Shown here: one piece after another, positions 52,437 through 55,904 of the stretch | How the letters are laid out: every line of letters starts with the position of its first letter | Position numbering within the stretch: the first letter of the stretch is position 1 | From: Planctomycetota bacterium | GTDB taxonomy: Bacteria; Planctomycetota; UBA1135; GCA-002686595 | DNA length: 55,904 nucleotides | Direction of reading: 5' to 3' | NCBI GenBank assembly: GCA_014238415.1 | Contig: JABABA010000026.1 | Location: 1-55,904 of the forward strand | Position numbers and translations under genes: made by a program | The notes under the pieces: generated by a model | What the model saw: the letters and a program-made list of their open reading frames with translations, nothing else | Told to the model about the DNA's origin: nothing | Database searches by the model: none

Positions 52437-54014
52437 TTGAAGCACTCGCAAACCGATTTACCCCTGCCCCTCGCGGATTGCGCTATCCAAGTCCATGGAA
52501 AAGACCATGTGGCGGTAGCGCGGCGTGGCCTCGAGGCAGGCCAGCAGATCAACCTCCCAGACAATCGCACGATTCAGCTGACGATCGACGTTCCACCAGG
52601 TCATCGCTTTGCCCTGCTTGAACTACCCACCGACACCAGCGTCCTGCAATACGGATCGCCCATTGGAATCAGCACCGGAATCGCCGAAGGGGAATGCCTG
52701 ACCAGAGAGAACCTGCGCTATGAGGTTCCACTCGTGCGCACAATTCCCAGCGACCTCTCAAACCCCGCTCCCACCCCCCTTACACCCCAAGAGGCTGGCA
52801 CATTCCAGGGTTTCAGACGCCCCAACGGTACCGTTGGCCTACGCAACTTCGTACTAGTGGTGCCAACCAGCATGTGCGCCAGTCACGAAGCGCGCGAAAT
52901 TGCAACCCGCGCGGAATACACCCTGCTGGATCGCGAACGCCACCCTGGCATAGACGGAGTGATCGCCCTTCCCCATGGACGGGGTTGCGGCAACAACGAT
53001 GGAGATCCCACGCAATTCCTGCTGCGTGTGTTGCGCAACTACGCTGCACACCCCAACGTGGGCGCGGTCCTGTTCATCGGCCTCGGCTGTGAAAAAACGG
53101 GCCTCAGCGCATTTGAGGCCTATCTCAAGCGTCACGGTGGCCTTGGTTGGTACAAGCCCAGCGCGAGTTTCTCGATTCAAGAGGTAGGTGGCACGCGAAC
53201 GGCAATTGAACGAGGCCTGAGAGAAGTCGAGATCCTGCTCGACTCAATCAAAGGCGCCACTCGAGAGACAGTGCCTCTGGGCGAACTCACCCTCGGGGTC
53301 AAGTGCGGGGGCTCCGACGGATTCAGCGGGCTCTCTGCCAATCCAGCCCTGGGCGAGGCCGCGGACCTGTTGATCAGGGCCGGTGGCACAGTTCTGATAA
53401 CGGAAGTACCCGAATTTTGCGGCGCCGAACACCTCTTTGCCGCCCGCGCCAAGAACGCCAGCGTGGCTACGGAGATTCACAACGCAGTGGATTGGTATCG
53501 CGAACATGCCGCCAGCGTGGGCGCGCGCCTGGACGAAAATCCAAGCCCTGGAAACATTGCAGGCGGACTGCTCAATATCACGATCAAAGCTCTTGGTGCA
53601 ATGGCCAAGAGTGGCAGTACCCGCGTAGAAGGAGTCACTGACTATGCGATCCCACCCACAGGCAAAGGTCTTTGGTTGATGCAGGGGCCAGGCTATGACC
53701 AAGAGAGCACCCCGGGTCTGGTAGCCGCTGGCGCACAAGCCGTCATTTTTACTACCGGCCGCGGTACAACCATCGGAAATGCGATTGCCCCGGTGCTCAA
53801 ACTGGCATCCAACACGCCTGTGTTTGAAAAAATGGGCGAGGACCTGGACCTCTCTGCCGGAGGCATCATCGATGGCACCGAGACCGCGCCCGAAGTGGGT
53901 CTGCGAATTCTGGAACACCTGCGCCAGACCGCATCAGGCGAGATCCTCGCCCGAGCTGAAGAAAACGGGCACCGCGAGTTTGGTTTTTGGGGCGGCGCAG
54001 CGGTCAGCCTCTAA
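52437..54014 (+). CDS. UxaA-family sugar-acid dehydratase (altronate dehydratase type)
   Basis: 525-aa (as annotated) single-chain UxaA-type enzyme. An SAF domain (~15-95; CAIQVHGKDHVAVARRGLEAG) is followed by the dehydratase body: PNGTVGLRNFVLVVPT, LPHGRGCGNNDGD, GVKCGGSDGFSGLSANPALG, ENPSPGNIAGGLL, IFTTGRGTTIGNAIAP. Family members take water from altronate, galactarate or similar aldonic acids; here fuconate or rhamnonate-like acids are plausible from the neighbours. The start is uncertain: TTG 52437 fits the usual UxaA length (~495), GTG 52410 is close, but the frame is open back to ATG 52209 with GGAG upstream, adding ~76 residues with three Cys (DCPYCSSLYENPTC). The zinc dehydrogenase follows 13 bp later. 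Confidence 0.93.
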   Translation: MKHSQTDLPLPLADCAIQVHGKDHVAVARRGLEAGQQINLPDNRTIQLTIDVPPGHRFALLELPTDTSVLQYGSPIGISTGIAEGECLTRENLRYEVPLVRTIPSDLSNPAPTPLTPQEAGTFQGFRRPNGTVGLRNFVLVVPTSMCASHEAREIATRAEYTLLDRERHPGIDGVIALPHGRGCGNNDGDPTQFLLRVLRNYAAHPNVGAVLFIGLGCEKTGLSAFEAYLKRHGGLGWYKPSASFSIQEVGGTRTAIERGLREVEILLDSIKGATRETVPLGELTLGVKCGGSDGFSGLSANPALGEAADLLIRAGGTVLITEVPEFCGAEHLFAARAKNASVATEIHNAVDWYREHAASVGARLDENPSPGNIAGGLLNITIKALGAMAKSGSTRVEGVTDYAIPPTGKGLWLMQGPGYDQESTPGLVAAGAQAVIFTTGRGTTIGNAIAPVLKLASNTPVFEKMGEDLDLSAGGIIDGTETAPEVGLRILEHLRQTASGEILARAEENGHREFGFWGGAAVSL

Positions 54015-54027
54015 CAGAACAAATTCG

Positions 54028-55188
54028 ATGAGCAATACGACCCGCGCCTGCGCCCTGGTGGCCCCTCACTCGTTCAAGGTGATCGAGATCCCCTTGCCCC
54101 CCATGGGCCCCAAAGATGTACGCGTGACTCCCCAGGCGGTCGGCGTCTGCGGCACAGACTTTCACATCGCAGACGGCGCAGGAAACTACAACCTGACCCC
54201 AAGTGGTGAACCAATTCCCTTGGCCCAAGAGGCTCAGATCCTGGGCCATGAGATCGTGGGCAAGGTTGTCGAAACCGGCTCTGCAGTCCACGACATCGGG
54301 GTAGGTCAATCTGTGGTTCTGGATCAGGGCCTATCCTGCATCAGCCACTACCGCACGGACCTTTGCGAATACTGCTCAAGCGGAGCCAGCCACCAGTGCG
54401 AGACTTACACCGAATACGGTATCACCGGTTTGGCAGGAGGTTTCTCCGAAGAGTTGATCGTGCCCGCCATCAATGCCTTGGGGACCAGCGGCGTACGCAG
54501 CCCATCAGAATGCGCCCTGACCGAACCCTTGGCGTGCATGCTGCACACGACCGGCATGCTGAACGATATCCGACAGCGCTACACCCTCAAGAGCAAGGAC
54601 GCAGCCAGTCGTGTGCACACGATCCTGATCATGGGCGCGGGTCCCGCTGGCTTGCTCATGACCCAGGTACTGCGCGGAGCCCTGGGTTTCGAGGGTACGC
54701 TGCTGGTCAGCGAACCAAACCCCTACAAACGCACTCTGGTCGAATCTTTCGGCGCCGAGGTCTGGGACGCGAATGAGCCTGGCATCGAGGACTGGGTCCA
54801 GGAAAAGTCAGACGGCCGAATGTTGGAGTGGGCTTTTGAGGCTTCTGGCGCCGGCCCGGCATTCGCCAGCATGCCACGGCTCCTGCGCAAGCAGGCCACG
54901 GTGATCAAGTACGGCATCGGACACCATGGCCAGGGCCTTGAGTTGCTCAATGATTTCCATTGGAAAGAGCCCACCTTTCTCATGCCCGTTGGTGCCTCAA
55001 GTCCATTTGACCAAGATGGACGCGCCACCTACTACCGCCAGGCACTTGAGTGGATCGAGTCTGGAGAGGTACAAGTAGAGCCCCTGATAACCCATCGCTA
55101 CGCTGGACTCGAACAGATTCCGCAAGCTCTCGGGGATGATCACAAGGATGCCAGTTACATCAAGGGCATCGTCGAGTTCCAGGTCTGA
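54028..55188 (+). CDS. Zinc-dependent medium-chain dehydrogenase (alcohol/polyol type)
   Basis: 386-aa MDR oxidoreductase. Catalytic zinc site: Cys (GVCGTDFHIADG) and His-Glu (LGHEIVG). Structural zinc lobe: four Cys in C-ISHYRTDLC-EYC-SSGASHQC. Rossmann fold: ILIMGAGPAGLLMT, and an acidic-residue end (SEPNPYKR) that suggests NAD. Substrates in the family are alditols, threonine or keto-deoxy sugars; with UxaA and LutA beside it, oxidation of a 2-keto-3-deoxy sugar acid is a candidate. ATG 54028; the open frame to 53779 lies inside UxaA. LutA follows after 3 bp. Confidence 0.93.
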   Translation: MSNTTRACALVAPHSFKVIEIPLPPMGPKDVRVTPQAVGVCGTDFHIADGAGNYNLTPSGEPIPLAQEAQILGHEIVGKVVETGSAVHDIGVGQSVVLDQGLSCISHYRTDLCEYCSSGASHQCETYTEYGITGLAGGFSEELIVPAINALGTSGVRSPSECALTEPLACMLHTTGMLNDIRQRYTLKSKDAASRVHTILIMGAGPAGLLMTQVLRGALGFEGTLLVSEPNPYKRTLVESFGAEVWDANEPGIEDWVQEKSDGRMLEWAFEASGAGPAFASMPRLLRKQATVIKYGIGHHGQGLELLNDFHWKEPTFLMPVGASSPFDQDGRATYYRQALEWIESGEVQVEPLITHRYAGLEQIPQALGDDHKDASYIKGIVEFQV

Positions 55189-55191
55189 TTC

Positions 55192-55904
55192 ATGAACCTC
55201 TCACTCTTTGTCACCTGCGTCATCGATCAACTGTGTCCAACGGTGGGCGAAGCGACACTGGCCCTGCTCGAACAGACGGGTTGCACTGTGGATTTCAACC
55301 CGCGCCAGACCTGCTGTGGCCAACCTGCTTGCAATGCTGGTTATGAAAACGAAGCGCAGCAGGTTGCGCGACACACTCTCGATGTACTTGAAGGTGACGA
55401 CCCTATCGTGGTTCCATCCGGCTCCTGCGCGGCCCAATTGAAACACTATGACCAGTTGTTTTCCGCTGATGATCCCGATCACGAGCGAGCCTTGGCCCTT
55501 GCGCCCCGGATACATGAGCTCTCGGAGTTCCTGGTAGATCACCTGCAATACGACGCGAGCCGTTCAGATTTCAAGGGAAGCCTCACCTGGCACGATGCCT
55601 GCCACTCTTTGCGCGAACTAGGCATCAAGAACCAACCACGGCAATTGCTGGCCCAAGTCCCCGGCGTGGAGCTGATTGAAGCTTCCGAGTGCGAGACCTG
55701 CTGCGGATTCGGAGGCACATTCGCAATCAAGCTACCAGACCTTTCTGTAGCCATGACCGATCGCAAGCTGGACGAGATCGAAACCCTCGGTGTAGATGGC
55801 ATCGTGTCCACCGATGCATCGTGCCTGATGCAACTGGGCAGCCGACTTGCCAACCGCGGCTCCAAGATCCGCGCCCTGCATCTGGCGGAGATCCTGACCC
55901 AATG
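55192..55904 (+). CDS. lutA: Fe-S oxidoreductase LutA/LldE (YkgE-type), 3'-truncated at window end
   Basis: 237 complete codons from the ATG at 55192; no stop before the edge, so this is an incomplete gene. It is the cysteine-rich CCG-domain subunit of the LutABC L-lactate oxidising system: first CCG group TCCGQPACNAG (Cys41-Cys42), then SGSCAAQ (Cys79), HDACH (His134, Cys137) and a second CCG group ETCCGFGGTF (Cys170-Cys171). It would help take L-lactate to pyruvate, a typical end reaction of deoxyhexose degradation by the diketo-hydrolase route. lutB and lutC would be expected just outside. Starts 3 bp after the dehydrogenase stop. Confidence 0.9.
   Translation, partial: MNLSLFVTCVIDQLCPTVGEATLALLEQTGCTVDFNPRQTCCGQPACNAGYENEAQQVARHTLDVLEGDDPIVVPSGSCAAQLKHYDQLFSADDPDHERALALAPRIHELSEFLVDHLQYDASRSDFKGSLTWHDACHSLRELGIKNQPRQLLAQVPGVELIEASECETCCGFGGTFAIKLPDLSVAMTDRKLDEIETLGVDGIVSTDASCLMQLGSRLANRGSKIRALHLAEILTQ

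Noticed and set aside
1..55904. tRNA, rRNA, CRISPR array, insertion sequence or prophage
   Set aside because: No T-loop-like sequence in the gaps, no spaced repeats, no transposase, integrase or phage-type protein was seen by eye; a tRNAscan or IS search was not possible.

Overview
The window is a gene-dense stretch (about 40 genes in 55.9 kb) of a GC-rich, Gram-negative-type bacterial chromosome. No rRNA, tRNA, CRISPR array, transposase, integrase or phage gene was seen. The lineage is an inference. Several traits together suggest a marine Planctomycetota (PVC superphylum) bacterium: a giant secreted protein joining a PVC-type dehydrogenase, CxxCH haem and DUF1080 domains, an FGE-type sulfatase, a sialate O-acetylesterase family protein, a secreted HEAT-repeat protein, and a mraZ gene with no division cluster beside it. 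Many genes lack a clear Shine-Dalgarno sequence, so several starts are uncertain.

Layout: (1) 1-3.2 kb, class Ia ribonucleotide reductase; nrdA is cut by the left edge. (2) 3.4-6.8 kb, a translationally coupled trio: a kinase-like membrane protein with no recognisable catalytic Asp, a secreted serine hydrolase of the beta-lactamase fold, and a small anchored MORN/YwqK-like protein. (3) 6.8-14.9 kb, a minus-strand operon for extracellular glycan-related functions. (4) 14.9-20.1 kb, a sodium/solute symporter, a YVTN propeller, a small basic protein and a sulfatase. (5) 20.4-26.1 kb, a HEAT protein, orphan mraZ with TGGGN boxes, an AraC regulator, a lipid kinase and a chalcone-isomerase-fold protein. 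(6) 26.4-28.1 kb, a secreted M43 metalloprotease.

(7) 28.1-43.8 kb is a fatty-acid/lipid island. It holds FadJ and FadI, a divergent TetR regulator coupled to FadE, a Pla-1/cef-type surface lipase coupled to an outer-membrane barrel lipoprotein, FadD, and a divergent Gat1-type acyltransferase coupled to an Old Yellow Enzyme-like flavoprotein, then another barrel lipoprotein. Together these could release fatty acids, activate them, oxidise them or re-esterify them. A 19-bp near-perfect palindrome between fadI and tetR is the likely operator.

(8) 43.9-55.9 kb is mainly a sugar/sugar-acid region: a divergent NRAMP-like transporter without the metal-binding motif, DUF993 and DUF3500 proteins, a stand-alone YedF-type DsrE protein, a fuconolactonase-type lactonase, a secreted phosphodiesterase, an NfeD/SPFH membrane pair, and a UxaA-type dehydratase - zinc dehydrogenase - LutA series cut by the right edge. 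Lactonase, dehydratase, dehydrogenase and lactate-oxidase subunit would fit a non-phosphorylative deoxyhexose (fucose or rhamnose) route ending in pyruvate plus lactate. This is inference from gene content.
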